DNA of 36,092 nucleotides from Phycisphaerales bacterium (GTDB taxonomy: Bacteria; Planctomycetota; Phycisphaerae; Phycisphaerales; SM1A02): contig JABAAC010000069.1 of the NCBI GenBank assembly GCA_014238965.1, forward strand, positions 1 to 36,092. The letters run 5' to 3'. Each line of letters starts with the position of its first letter. Position 1 is the stretch's first letter. A program made the position numbers and the translations under genes. The notes beneath the pieces were generated by a model. It ran no database searches. It was not told the DNA's origin and worked only from the letters and a program-made list of their open reading frames with translations. Positions 1 to 8,391 of the stretch are shown in pieces.

Positions 1-2841
1 GGATCGGCTGCTGGCGATGGCGGTGCAATTCGCGCTGGCAACAACGCGTGGGTGGAGTTGATCAACTCCAGCGCTTCGGCCCGAACATCGGGTGCATCGG
101 GCGGCAGTATCTACCTTGACGGCGTAGGTGAGGTGGATGTCACTGGTGGTAGCTTGGCGAACTGCCAGGCGGCGACTGATGGCGGCGGCATCTTTGTCAC
201 AAGTACAGGCACCGTGACAGTGACTGGCAGCAGTTTGGCTGGTTGTGATGCACTCGCTGGAGCCGGTGGTGCCATCAACATGGCAGACGACAGCACAGTC
301 ACCATTACAAACACACCCGTAACTGGGTCTACAGCCGCGAGTGTCGGAGGCGCAATTTTCATGGGCGACAACGCGGTCCTCACAATGGACACCATTGTTG
401 CCACGGGTTGCACAGCTGGTAGTGACGGTGGTGTTGTGCGTGTTGAACAAGACGGCGACGTGATTGCGTCAGATTGTTCTATCGGTGGCACCTCGACGAC
501 CGGACACGGTGGTGGTTTCTCACTCGGCACCGGCACCGTTGCGGTTATGACGGACAACACGTTCACGAACTGTTCCGCTTCGGCGGATGGTGGCGGAATT
601 CAACACGACGGTGATACAGGCGCAACACTCACCATTACCGACTGTGATTTCACCGGCAACAGTGCAACGTCTGGTGGCGCAGTCAACTTGGATCCAGAAA
701 CCACATGTGGGATTACTGGCGGAACGTGGTCCAACAACTCAGCAACCGCAGATGGTGGCCATATTGCGTTGGGTCGAGATGGCCTGAGCGGCGATAGTTC
801 AACCATGCTTATTGGTGGAGGCCCGACCTTCACAAACGGAACAGCCGGAGACCAAGGTGGTGTGCTATATGGCTCGGGCAATGGATCCGTCACGATCAGC
901 GGCATTGTGGCTGCGAGCATGAGCGCCTCATCTGCCGACTTGGGCGGAGCATTGGCTGCCGATCAAGACTTCCTTATCACAGCGGATCAGTTGGCGATCT
1001 CCAATTGCACTGCTGATAGTGGTGGTGGCGTGCATGTCTCCGCAACAGGCACTATCACACTGACAGATGGATCCATCGACACCTGCAGCGCAGACAATGG
1101 TGGCGGTGGCTATGTCATTGGCACATTGAATATGGACGGCACGTCGGCCGATGGCAATCAGGCGACCGCACGCGATGGTGGGCAGCTGTATTTCGAAAGC
1201 GGGTCAGACGGCGACATCCAGGGCTGTACATTCGATAATGGCTCATCGGTCCAAGGTGGTGGTGCTGTGTTACTCGAGGCAACAGCAAACCCATCGTTCT
1301 CTGGTGGCTGCACGTTTGATGACCATCAAGCTGGAACCAATGGCGGTGACGTACATGCACAAGCTGGGGCGCTTGGTGAGTTCAGTAACTGCACCTTCAC
1401 TGACGGGACCGCCACGGGCAATGGTGGCGGCGTATGGGCGGCGAGCAATGCCCAAACGATGTTTACCAACTGCACATTCAGTAATTCGTCAGCTGTTGCT
1501 GGTGGAGGCATGTATCTAGAAGAAGCGTCGATCATGGTTACCGATACAACCATTGAAAACGCAACTGTTTCTGGTGACCGTGGGTGTGGCGTATTTGCAC
1601 TCACCACAACAGCAACAGCCCTTCCTATCTTTAATGGCGGCACAATTTCCAATTGTGATGTGACATTTGCCGGTGGCAGTTTCGGTGGCGGGCTGTATCT
1701 GCAAGGCACGGCGGGCATGCTCACCATGATTGACACTGTGGTAACGCTTTGTGATACCGATTACGGCGGCGGCGCGTACATTGATGGCGCGGATCCACTG
1801 CTTGGAGCGACGTTCAGTAATTGCACTGCGACGTATTTCGGTGGCGGGACGTACATCGACGATGGTTCTGACGTCTCATACTCCAACGCAAATTACGACA
1901 ACAACGTTTCGTTGTATCGCGGTGGCGGTGTGTATGTGTACCCATCAGCTAACGCCACATTTACTTGGGTAGATGGCAGCGTGACAAACAATGGAAGCCC
2001 ACGTGGTGGCGGCGTATACGTGTCTGATGATGCCGCAGGTGACTTTACAGATGTGCTCTTCCAGCTCAATACAGCGTCCGATCATGGTGCTGGCTTGGCG
2101 GCGTACACCGGTTCGACAATTGGACTTGACGGCTGCAGCTTCGAGCGCAACACCTGTCCATCAGGCGGCGGCATTTATATGTGGCGTACCAACATGACGC
2201 TGACCGGAGCAAGCCGGTTCGACGCCAACACTGCCAGTTGGGGACCTGCGATTTACGCGCACAATTCAATGACAATGATGGATAACAGTATGTTCTCCGA
2301 CAACATTGCCAATTACGACGGTGGTGCTGTCTACCTCAAGGGTGGTGCTCACACGCTGGACAAGGTTGCATTCAAAAGCAATAGTTCAATCTTCGGTGAG
2401 GTCGACGGACTGGCAATGGTTGGGACAGCGGACATCTCGGATCTCATGCTGGACAATTGCTACTTTGGCAATATGGCCAATGCGGGGTTCTCGGCGGCGA
2501 GCGGGGTCGCTGGTAGCTATGGCGATCTCGTGTACTGCAGCGTCGGGGAACTGGTTGCCGATAACGGTCCGATTGTCAATCTTGGTGGGAACATCGAGCT
2601 GGCAGACTGCACCTCTGAAGCTGACTTGCTGGGCATCATCGACGGAACATTCGAGGATGTGGATAACAACTGGGTCGTAGACACCTTGATGGGCGACCTT
2701 GATGGCGATGGCTTGGTTGGGGGCGATGACCTTGTCATTCTCCTGCAGGCAATGCAACAAAGCACCACTATTGGCGATATCGACGGCAATGGCAACGTGG
2801 ATGTCCGTGACATCATCATGCTGCTCATGGCCTGGAGTTGA
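1..2841 (+). CDS. Glycine-rich beta-helix repeat protein with dockerin-like C-terminus (5' end outside window)
   Basis: The frame is open from base 1, so the N-terminus and any signal peptide lie upstream; the GTG at 52 is only the first start-like codon in view. About 946 codons are visible. Residues 1 to about 870 repeat every 20-30 residues with a GG[AG][IV] core (GGGIF, GGAIF, GGGVY) followed by F[ST][ND]C or similar, as in Pmp-like and right-handed parallel beta-helix proteins. Composition is rich in Gly, Thr, Ser, Asn and Asp, with scattered Cys and almost no Lys. The last 50 residues hold two calcium-loop repeats like those of type I dockerins. It is probably secreted or surface-exposed. 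No catalytic residues are evident, so it could be an adhesin, an S-layer-like protein or a degenerate polysaccharide-binding protein. The family-level call is firm; the function is unknown. Confidence 0.85.
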   Translation, partial: GSAAGDGGAIRAGNNAWVELINSSASARTSGASGGSIYLDGVGEVDVTGGSLANCQAATDGGGIFVTSTGTVTVTGSSLAGCDALAGAGGAINMADDSTVTITNTPVTGSTAASVGGAIFMGDNAVLTMDTIVATGCTAGSDGGVVRVEQDGDVIASDCSIGGTSTTGHGGGFSLGTGTVAVMTDNTFTNCSASADGGGIQHDGDTGATLTITDCDFTGNSATSGGAVNLDPETTCGITGGTWSNNSATADGGHIALGRDGLSGDSSTMLIGGGPTFTNGTAGDQGGVLYGSGNGSVTISGIVAASMSASSADLGGALAADQDFLITADQLAISNCTADSGGGVHVSATGTITLTDGSIDTCSADNGGGGYVIGTLNMDGTSADGNQATARDGGQLYFESGSDGDIQGCTFDNGSSVQGGGAVLLEATANPSFSGGCTFDDHQAGTNGGDVHAQAGALGEFSNCTFTDGTATGNGGGVWAASNAQTMFTNCTFSNSSAVAGGGMYLEEASIMVTDTTIENATVSGDRGCGVFALTTTATALPIFNGGTISNCDVTFAGGSFGGGLYLQGTAGMLTMIDTVVTLCDTDYGGGAYIDGADPLLGATFSNCTATYFGGGTYIDDGSDVSYSNANYDNNVSLYRGGGVYVYPSANATFTWVDGSVTNNGSPRGGGVYVSDDAAGDFTDVLFQLNTASDHGAGLAAYTGSTIGLDGCSFERNTCPSGGGIYMWRTNMTLTGASRFDANTASWGPAIYAHNSMTMMDNSMFSDNIANYDGGAVYLKGGAHTLDKVAFKSNSSIFGEVDGLAMVGTADISDLMLDNCYFGNMANAGFSAASGVAGSYGDLVYCSVGELVADNGPIVNLGGNIELADCTSEADLLGIIDGTFEDVDNNWVVDTLMGDLDGDGLVGGDDLVILLQAMQQSTTIGDIDGNGNVDVRDIIMLLMAWS
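2692..2838 (+). other. Dockerin-like duplicated calcium-loop module
   Basis: The final codons of the beta-helix gene encode GDLDGDGLVGGDDLVILL and then GDIDGNGNVDVRDIIMLL, two DxDGxGxVxxxD calcium-binding loops each followed by a short hydrophobic helix. This is the type I dockerin pattern. In planctomycetes such tails occur widely on secreted proteins without any cellulosome; whether they act as sorting or anchoring signals is inference. Confidence 0.8.
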
Positions 2842-2905
2842 GTCGCCAGTTAGGTCCCACTCAAAGCGAAGGTGATCGGGCTCCGGGCAGTACACTTGAC
2901 TCGCC

Positions 2906-5293
2906 ATGAGCCAAGTTCCAGCGCGGGCATCAACGGGTGCACCGGTAACCGAACTGAGTCGCAGTCTGCGGCTCTTCGACGTCACGATGGTCGGCGTCGG
3001 CGCCATGATTGGCGCGGGTATCTTCGCGCTGACAGGAATTGCTGCGGGCAAGGCTGGACCTGGGTTGATTCTGGCATTTTGCCTGAATGGCATTCTGACA
3101 CTGTGTACGGCCATGGTCTACGCGGAAGTGGGCAGTGCTGTGCCAGCCGCTGGCGGAGGCTACTTATGGGCACGCCTTGGCTTGCCAGGACCTGCGGCGT
3201 TTCTCGTTGGTTGGATGGACTGGCTTGCGCACGCTGTTGCTGGCTCGCTGTATGCCGTCATCTTTGGGGCGTACCTCGTCTGGGGCATGCAGACAATCGT
3301 GGGTTGGGGCATTCCTCCCACCGGTGCTGGCCACGAAGCAGGCATGGGGACGTTGTTCGGAGTGGATGCATGGCCAATCGCCAAGGGCTTGACGTTGCTT
3401 GTGTGTCTTGGGTTCTTGTACATCAATTACCGCGGATCAAGTGAAACTGGTAAAGCCGGCAACATCATCACGGTGGCGAAGATCATTGTCATCGGCATCT
3501 TTATTCTTGCAGGGGCGCTGGCTATGACCGGCGAAAGTGATGTTGCGGTAGGCGATAAATTCACACCATTTTTGCCCGAGGGATTTGGGGGAGTGTTAAT
3601 CGCCATGGGATTGACATTCATCGCATTTGAAGGCTACGAGATCATCGTCCAAGCCGGCGAAGAAGTGATTGATCCACGGAGGACTATTCCCAAGGCAGTG
3701 TTCTTGTCGTTGCTCATCGTGATTCCTATCTATGTACTTGTGGCCATCGTGTGCCTCGGTGCAATGAGCATTCCAGATGCTGTCATCGCGGACACAGGAT
3801 GGGGCGTGACGGAGACATGGCGGTATCTTGCGGGCTTAGGCGAGACGGGTGTCGCTGTGGCCGCCAACGAGTTCTTGCCATGGGGCACTGGGGCCATATT
3901 GCTTGTGATTGGTGCGGTGCTCTCAACCATGAGTGCGCTGAACGCAACAACCTTTTCATCGACACGAGTATCGTTCGCCATGGGCCGCGATCACGTGTTG
4001 CCTGCTCGATTAGCGCACATCAATCCAAAAACGCGAACACCCTCGGCGGCGTTAGCGGCAAGTGGTGTCATTATCATCACGGTGGCACTTGTGTTGCCTG
4101 TGGAAAAGGTTGCAGCAGCGACGTGTGCAATGTTCCTACTTGTCTTTGCGCAGGTCAATATTGCTTCAATCGTCATTCGCCGTAAGTACGGCGACAAGTT
4201 GCGATATGGCTATCTCGTCCCTGGTGGCCCGGTCATTCCTGTTATCGCTGCCGTTGGGCAAGTAGGCATTGCGATCTGGTTGCTTGCATCGCAGCCCCTG
4301 ACGCTCTGGCTGACTGTGTGCTGGGTAGTTGTTGGCTTGGTTGTGTATTACACATGGTCACGCCGGCAAGAAAGTGCACATCGGGCAACACCAGTTGTGT
4401 TTGAGCAGGCTCCACCGCGGCCAGAGGGTGCTCGAGAGATGCTGGTTCCCGTCGCCAATCCAGCAACCGCAGGTGCATTGGTAGATCTAGCTGTTCGACT
4501 AGCAGATGATGACCGGCACATCACTGTGCTGAACGTCGTTCGAGTGCCCGAGCAACTCCCTTCAAAGGCGACAGGCCAGTTTGTCGATGGCGCTAAGGCC
4601 GTGGTGCAAAAGGCGATCGATGTTGCTGGCGACACAAACGAGATTGCCGGATTGATTAGGGTTGGCCGATCACCGGCCCGGTGCGTTGTGGATACCGTCA
4701 ATGAACGCAATGTCGACATGCTCGTCATGGGCTGGACCGGCCCAAAGCGCAGGCCACTTGGCATGCGGCACTTTACGTTCGGAACAGACATAGACAGTGT
4801 CATTCGACAGGCTGATTGTGACACGCTGGTACTGAAGGGGTCTGTACCACAGCAGTGCCGCCGCATCGTTGTGCCTATCGCACAGCCCAAGCAAGGCCGG
4901 TTCGCAGTGGCCGTTGCAAGGGCACTATTGGCAGACGGCGGTAGCGTGGAAGCAGTTCGAATTGCCTCGAAGAATGATGATTGCGATGAGGTTCGAGAAG
5001 CACTACGAGACGACTTATCAGCAGGCGAGGGATTGCCTGGGGATGTACAAGCAGAAGCGATTCCAGCTGCGGGCATTGTGTCTGGCATTCTTGAGGCAGC
5101 TTCAGGTGCCGATCTGCTTGTGCTTGGTGCGTCAGATACAGGATTGTCTCGCCGGGCCTTCACACAGTTGCACTACAGGGTGGCGGAACGCTGGCCTGGC
5201 CCGCTCCTTCTTGTTCGCATGCGAAGCGGAGCGGCTAAATTTGCAGCGCAGCGAACAATTGAGTTCATGATGTCAAAGGAGCCTGAAGAGTGA
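2906..5293 (+). CDS. APC-superfamily amino acid permease with two C-terminal universal-stress-like domains
   Basis: This 795-residue protein is a cytoplasmic-membrane amino acid transporter of the APC superfamily fused to cytoplasmic regulatory domains. Residues 25 to about 490 carry about 12 hydrophobic segments; the first holds the substrate-site motif GAMIGAGIF. Residues about 509-650 and 655-780 are two alpha/beta domains resembling UspA. The first has GWTG followed at a longer than usual distance by GT; the second has LGASDTG without a clear GxxGx9G[ST] motif, so nucleotide binding by either is doubtful. The ATG at 2906 has no clear SD. The stop overlaps the start of the next gene. The substrate cannot be told from sequence; cationic-amino-acid-type permeases are the nearest family by overall pattern. 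The domain fusion itself is known in bacteria and archaea. Confidence 0.9.
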   Translation: MSQVPARASTGAPVTELSRSLRLFDVTMVGVGAMIGAGIFALTGIAAGKAGPGLILAFCLNGILTLCTAMVYAEVGSAVPAAGGGYLWARLGLPGPAAFLVGWMDWLAHAVAGSLYAVIFGAYLVWGMQTIVGWGIPPTGAGHEAGMGTLFGVDAWPIAKGLTLLVCLGFLYINYRGSSETGKAGNIITVAKIIVIGIFILAGALAMTGESDVAVGDKFTPFLPEGFGGVLIAMGLTFIAFEGYEIIVQAGEEVIDPRRTIPKAVFLSLLIVIPIYVLVAIVCLGAMSIPDAVIADTGWGVTETWRYLAGLGETGVAVAANEFLPWGTGAILLVIGAVLSTMSALNATTFSSTRVSFAMGRDHVLPARLAHINPKTRTPSAALAASGVIIITVALVLPVEKVAAATCAMFLLVFAQVNIASIVIRRKYGDKLRYGYLVPGGPVIPVIAAVGQVGIAIWLLASQPLTLWLTVCWVVVGLVVYYTWSRRQESAHRATPVVFEQAPPRPEGAREMLVPVANPATAGALVDLAVRLADDDRHITVLNVVRVPEQLPSKATGQFVDGAKAVVQKAIDVAGDTNEIAGLIRVGRSPARCVVDTVNERNVDMLVMGWTGPKRRPLGMRHFTFGTDIDSVIRQADCDTLVLKGSVPQQCRRIVVPIAQPKQGRFAVAVARALLADGGSVEAVRIASKNDDCDEVREALRDDLSAGEGLPGDVQAEAIPAAGIVSGILEAASGADLLVLGASDTGLSRRAFTQLHYRVAERWPGPLLLVRMRSGAAKFAAQRTIEFMMSKEPEE
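5276..5281 (+). promoter_or_regulatory. SD site AAGGAG for the small membrane gene
   Basis: AAGGAG sits 8 bases before the GTG at 5290, inside the last codons of the permease gene. It supports the GTG start and translation of the small gene coupled to the permease. Confidence 0.7.
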
Positions 5294-5565
5294 GTTTGAG
5301 CGATCTTCGGAAACTCGATTTGCTTCGCCCTGAGACTGAGTGGTCTGGCGACCTGCCGCGTGCAACAGTTCACGCTCCCCTTGCAATGGCATCAGCACTA
5401 TTGGGCATTGGTGGATGCGTGGCGATGGCGGTAGGCGATGGCGGTGTCATGACTTGGTTTGGGCTAGCGGCATTCGGTGTAGCGCTAGCAGTCTTTACAG
5501 CGGTCAACGTGCGGGCCATTGGTGGACGGCGTACCCAGGGCAGCCCCACATCACAAGACGACTGA
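5290..5565 (+). CDS. Small two-TM membrane protein coupled to the permease
   Basis: The gene encodes 91 residues starting at GTG 5290; the GTGA overlap with the permease stop and a good SD site indicate translational coupling. Residues about 30-50 and 54-74 are two hydrophobic helices with a short GDGG turn; the soluble ends are short, charged and polar. I do not recognise a family. Its position suggests an accessory subunit or regulator of the permease, but this is inference from coupling alone. A strand switch follows, with the next gene arriving from the other direction 57 bases later. Confidence 0.7.
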   Translation: MSLSDLRKLDLLRPETEWSGDLPRATVHAPLAMASALLGIGGCVAMAVGDGGVMTWFGLAAFGVALAVFTAVNVRAIGGRRTQGSPTSQDD

Positions 5566-5622
5566 GCGCGAAACGCAATGCATAGGGTGTTCAGGTTGCC
5601 AGTGGTCAGACTGTTGGTGTGG

Positions 5623-7170
5623 TCAATCGACTGAATCACGTGTTGCGATGGTGAAGTGCATTAACGCCGCCACGCCAGCGGCGTCAAGCGATCCTATGCT
5701 GCTGAAGTTCGCAATGACATCGTCAGCGCCACCACTGATTGAAAGGTCACCCATCAGGTTGGCCTTGTGCGACAGAATGCCCTCAAGATCGGCGGTGGTG
5801 TTTCGAGCATGACCGCTGGGATACATCACTAGCCCACTGTCGAAACGTCGACCATCTACAAGTGTAATGATCATGCTTGTTGGTATGCCATCTGGATATT
5901 TCTCATCGTATGCTGCGCCGCCATGTTCAAATTCAATCAGATTCATCAACGCACGCGTGCACTCATTCACAATCGCCTCGCGGCCATAGTCAATTGGCAT
6001 GAGCATGAGCGATTTCCACCAGTCGTCGTTGCCACCTTCGGGCGTTTGCTCAATAGCTTTACGCAACATGGTCGAGACGATGTATACCATCGAGTGATCT
6101 GCGCTCTGTCGAGTCTTTGGATCACGTTTGGCTGGGTCGCCGATGATGCCGAATGCCGGTTCATACGCAACGATCTTGATTGACGCTATAGACGATGGAT
6201 CAGCAAGTACATCGGGGTTGTTCCGAAGTAAGTCAATGAGACCCTGGAGAGCACCAGCGCTTTGGTGTTCATACAACCCGAGTTTGAAGTGCATGCCCAT
6301 GACCGCAAAGTCGTCACCGGTGTGACTGAGAACCAAGTCAAATGGGCTGGCATCACCATTGGTTGGTTCAAATTGCCGCCAGATAGCCTCTGGATTTCGA
6401 AAGATGTCCTTGGGCCCAATGAATCCACGCATACTCCGCTGCATTGAAAGCACGGCAACCTCGGTACTAATCGCAGCACTGGCGCCCTTGGAGTCACTGA
6501 GTTGCTTGCCTGCACGGATTGCCCGCCATGGAATGTAGTGGGCGACCACCATGCCAATAGCGCTTTCAATGTGTTCTGGCGTCGCGCCAAGCATGGCGCC
6601 CCATGTCGCAGCCGAGGCAATAGCGCCATGGACAACATGGTCAATCTTGTATGTCTTCAGGCTGAATACTTCAGCCAAGCGGCCACGAATTTCATCCAGC
6701 AGCATCATGCCACGAAGTGCGGCGGCACCATCTAATCCAGCAACTTGTGCAGCAGCCAAAGGTACGGCATAGAAGTCGTTGTGACCAAATTCCCCGGCAG
6801 TGTTGCCGAGCGTAGGGTTGTATCCGAAGTTCGTTCCGTTGCTGTCCCACTCACGTACGGCAGATGCGTTTGCGACAATGGCTTTTTCGGGACAGACGTG
6901 TGCAGCAGAGCCAAAGCATGACGCACCACCATCGCGGGGATAGTCATGGGCTTCATCTCGCAACACGGTTGGCGCATTCGTTTGAAGTGCCAGTGCTGAC
7001 AAGCCACACAGCACACTGTCCACAAAGAACTGCGTGGTGCGGTGCTTCACACTTTCATCGGGCGTGCCTAGCGTTCCGGCGAACCAGTCACAGGCGAATC
7101 GACCGATACCTAGGGCTTGGTTGGAATCACGAGGAAGTGTGACAGTGGTATCGGTGGAAATGGCGCTCAT
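5623..7170 (-). CDS. MmgE/PrpD family protein (2-methylcitrate dehydratase-like)
   Basis: The 515-residue protein has the full length and layout of the MmgE/PrpD family, whose best known member dehydrates 2-methylcitrate to 2-methyl-cis-aconitate in propionate breakdown without an iron-sulfur cluster. Visible family blocks include REWDSNGTNFGYNPTLGNT, GEFGHNDFYAVPLAAAQ, KTYKIDHVVHGAIASAA and the ISGGADD stretch near the C-terminus. It follows fbp in the same direction after 42 bases, so the two may share a transcript. No prpB, prpC or acnD gene is in the window, so the substrate is uncertain; aconitate-related or other dehydratase/isomerase roles are possible. The start at the ATG ending at 7170 has no SD site. 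Confidence 0.85.
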   Translation of the reverse strand: MSAISTDTTVTLPRDSNQALGIGRFACDWFAGTLGTPDESVKHRTTQFFVDSVLCGLSALALQTNAPTVLRDEAHDYPRDGGASCFGSAAHVCPEKAIVANASAVREWDSNGTNFGYNPTLGNTAGEFGHNDFYAVPLAAAQVAGLDGAAALRGMMLLDEIRGRLAEVFSLKTYKIDHVVHGAIASAATWGAMLGATPEHIESAIGMVVAHYIPWRAIRAGKQLSDSKGASAAISTEVAVLSMQRSMRGFIGPKDIFRNPEAIWRQFEPTNGDASPFDLVLSHTGDDFAVMGMHFKLGLYEHQSAGALQGLIDLLRNNPDVLADPSSIASIKIVAYEPAFGIIGDPAKRDPKTRQSADHSMVYIVSTMLRKAIEQTPEGGNDDWWKSLMLMPIDYGREAIVNECTRALMNLIEFEHGGAAYDEKYPDGIPTSMIITLVDGRRFDSGLVMYPSGHARNTTADLEGILSHKANLMGDLSISGGADDVIANFSSIGSLDAAGVAALMHFTIATRDSVD

Positions 7171-7212
7171 GGCAATGGGAATCCGTGGTATTAAGTTGAG
7201 TGAGGCAGATCT

Positions 7213-8250
7213 CTAGACGTCGATACACCGCTGCACATGTGCAACTTCTTCGGAAGATCCAAGAATCACAGGAACACGTTGATGCAGTGCATTGGGCGTA
7301 ACATCAAGAATGCGACCAGTGCCCGTTACTGCGCACCCGCCAGCTTGCTCCATGAGCATCGCCATTGGCATAGCTTCATAAAGCAGCCGCAATTTACCTT
7401 CTGGACGGTCATGTGTCTGGGGATAAATGAAGACTCCACCCTTGAGCAGTGTTCTGTGGACATCGGAGACCATTGAACCTATGTACCTGCTTGAGTAGTT
7501 ATTGGCATGCGCCCAGTCGAGATAGCGGCCAACACCTTCGGAGAATCGAGAAGCGTACGCTTCATTGATCGAGTAGATCTTCCTGCTGGCTGGTACGCGG
7601 AGCTTCCGCTTAACCAGAACGAATGCGCCTATTGACTGGTCCAACACAAACATGTCGACACCATTTCCAGTGGTGAGCACCATGACTGTTGATGAGCCAT
7701 ATAGGACATATCCAGCAGCAGCCATTTGGGCATCTTCATGCAAAATGGCATCAGTCCCACGGACACCGGGAATGGTTGGTAACCGAACAATCCCAAAGAT
7801 TGTCCCAACCCCAACACTTACATCAATATTGCTTGATCCATCAAGTGGGTCGAAGAACACGGCGTATCGACCACCTTCTTTTCGAGATCGCAAGATGGTT
7901 GGTTCTTCATCTTCCTCTGACACAAGCGAGGCGATATTTGCGCGTGAGCCTAGACAAGCTTTGATGACTTCGTTGGCGATGATGTCGAGCTTGAGCTGCT
8001 GCTCACCTTGCACATTGATGCCGTCGCTCTCCCCAAAGGGCCCTCCCGCGGCTTCACCGATGACATCTTCAATGCGAGCTCGTCGAACCTTCGACGCGAT
8101 GGTTTTAGTTGCTAATGAAATGCCCGACAGGATCCACGAAAAGTCGCCCGTTGCTGATGGGTGATGCCGTTCCTCAGCCAAGATGTGGCTCTGCAACGAC
8201 ATCAGATTGTCGTCGGTCCAATTGGTCGAAGTGTGTTGCTGGTCAGTCAT
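7213..8250 (-). CDS. fbp: Class I fructose-1,6-bisphosphatase
   Basis: Hydrolyses fructose 1,6-bisphosphate to fructose 6-phosphate in gluconeogenesis, in the cytoplasm. The protein is 345 residues from the ATG at 8250; a TTG three codons earlier also lies in frame but is less likely. The metal-binding signature DPLDGSSNIDVSVGVGTIFG starts at residue 134 (Asp134, Asp137) and is preceded by the acidic SEEDEE block at 111-116. Length matches the bacterial class I family (about 330-340). Later blocks include YIGSMVSDVHRTLLKGGVF and KLRLLYEAMPMAMLMEQAGG, both typical. It is divergent from the thiolase across 141 bases and upstream of the MmgE/PrpD gene. There is no clear SD. The call is secure. 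Confidence 0.96.
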   Translation of the reverse strand: MTDQQHTSTNWTDDNLMSLQSHILAEERHHPSATGDFSWILSGISLATKTIASKVRRARIEDVIGEAAGGPFGESDGINVQGEQQLKLDIIANEVIKACLGSRANIASLVSEEDEEPTILRSRKEGGRYAVFFDPLDGSSNIDVSVGVGTIFGIVRLPTIPGVRGTDAILHEDAQMAAAGYVLYGSSTVMVLTTGNGVDMFVLDQSIGAFVLVKRKLRVPASRKIYSINEAYASRFSEGVGRYLDWAHANNYSSRYIGSMVSDVHRTLLKGGVFIYPQTHDRPEGKLRLLYEAMPMAMLMEQAGGCAVTGTGRILDVTPNALHQRVPVILGSSEEVAHVQRCIDV

Positions 8251-8381
8251 GTGTGGCAATGGGCATGGGAGCGTCTTGGTCAGCTTCGAACCTGAGCAGC
8301 AGGGCCTTGGGGCGGCTACGATGCCCCGTCTGACCCTTGCTGGGAAGGTGCATTCTACGCGCTGGACCTCGCAAATCCCGT

Positions 8382-8385
8382 GGAG
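8382..8385 (+). promoter_or_regulatory. SD core GGAG for the thiolase
   Basis: GGAG lies 6 bases before ATG 8392 and overlaps the in-frame GTG at 8380, which argues for ATG 8392 as the real start. Confidence 0.55.
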
Positions 8386-8391
8386 CCAATC

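Noticed and set aside
1-2640. DNA-level tandem repeats in the beta-helix gene
   Set aside because: The periodicity is in protein motifs; the nucleotide units are too diverged to call DNA repeats by eye.
2386-3114. Long minus-strand reading frame of 242 codons across the end of the beta-helix gene and the permease start
   Set aside because: It overlaps two well-supported genes, has no recognisable domain, and its composition looks like a frame shadow.
4348-5163. Minus-strand frame of 271 codons
   Set aside because: It lies wholly inside the Usp part of the permease and is Ser/Thr/Arg-rich in the manner of an antisense shadow.
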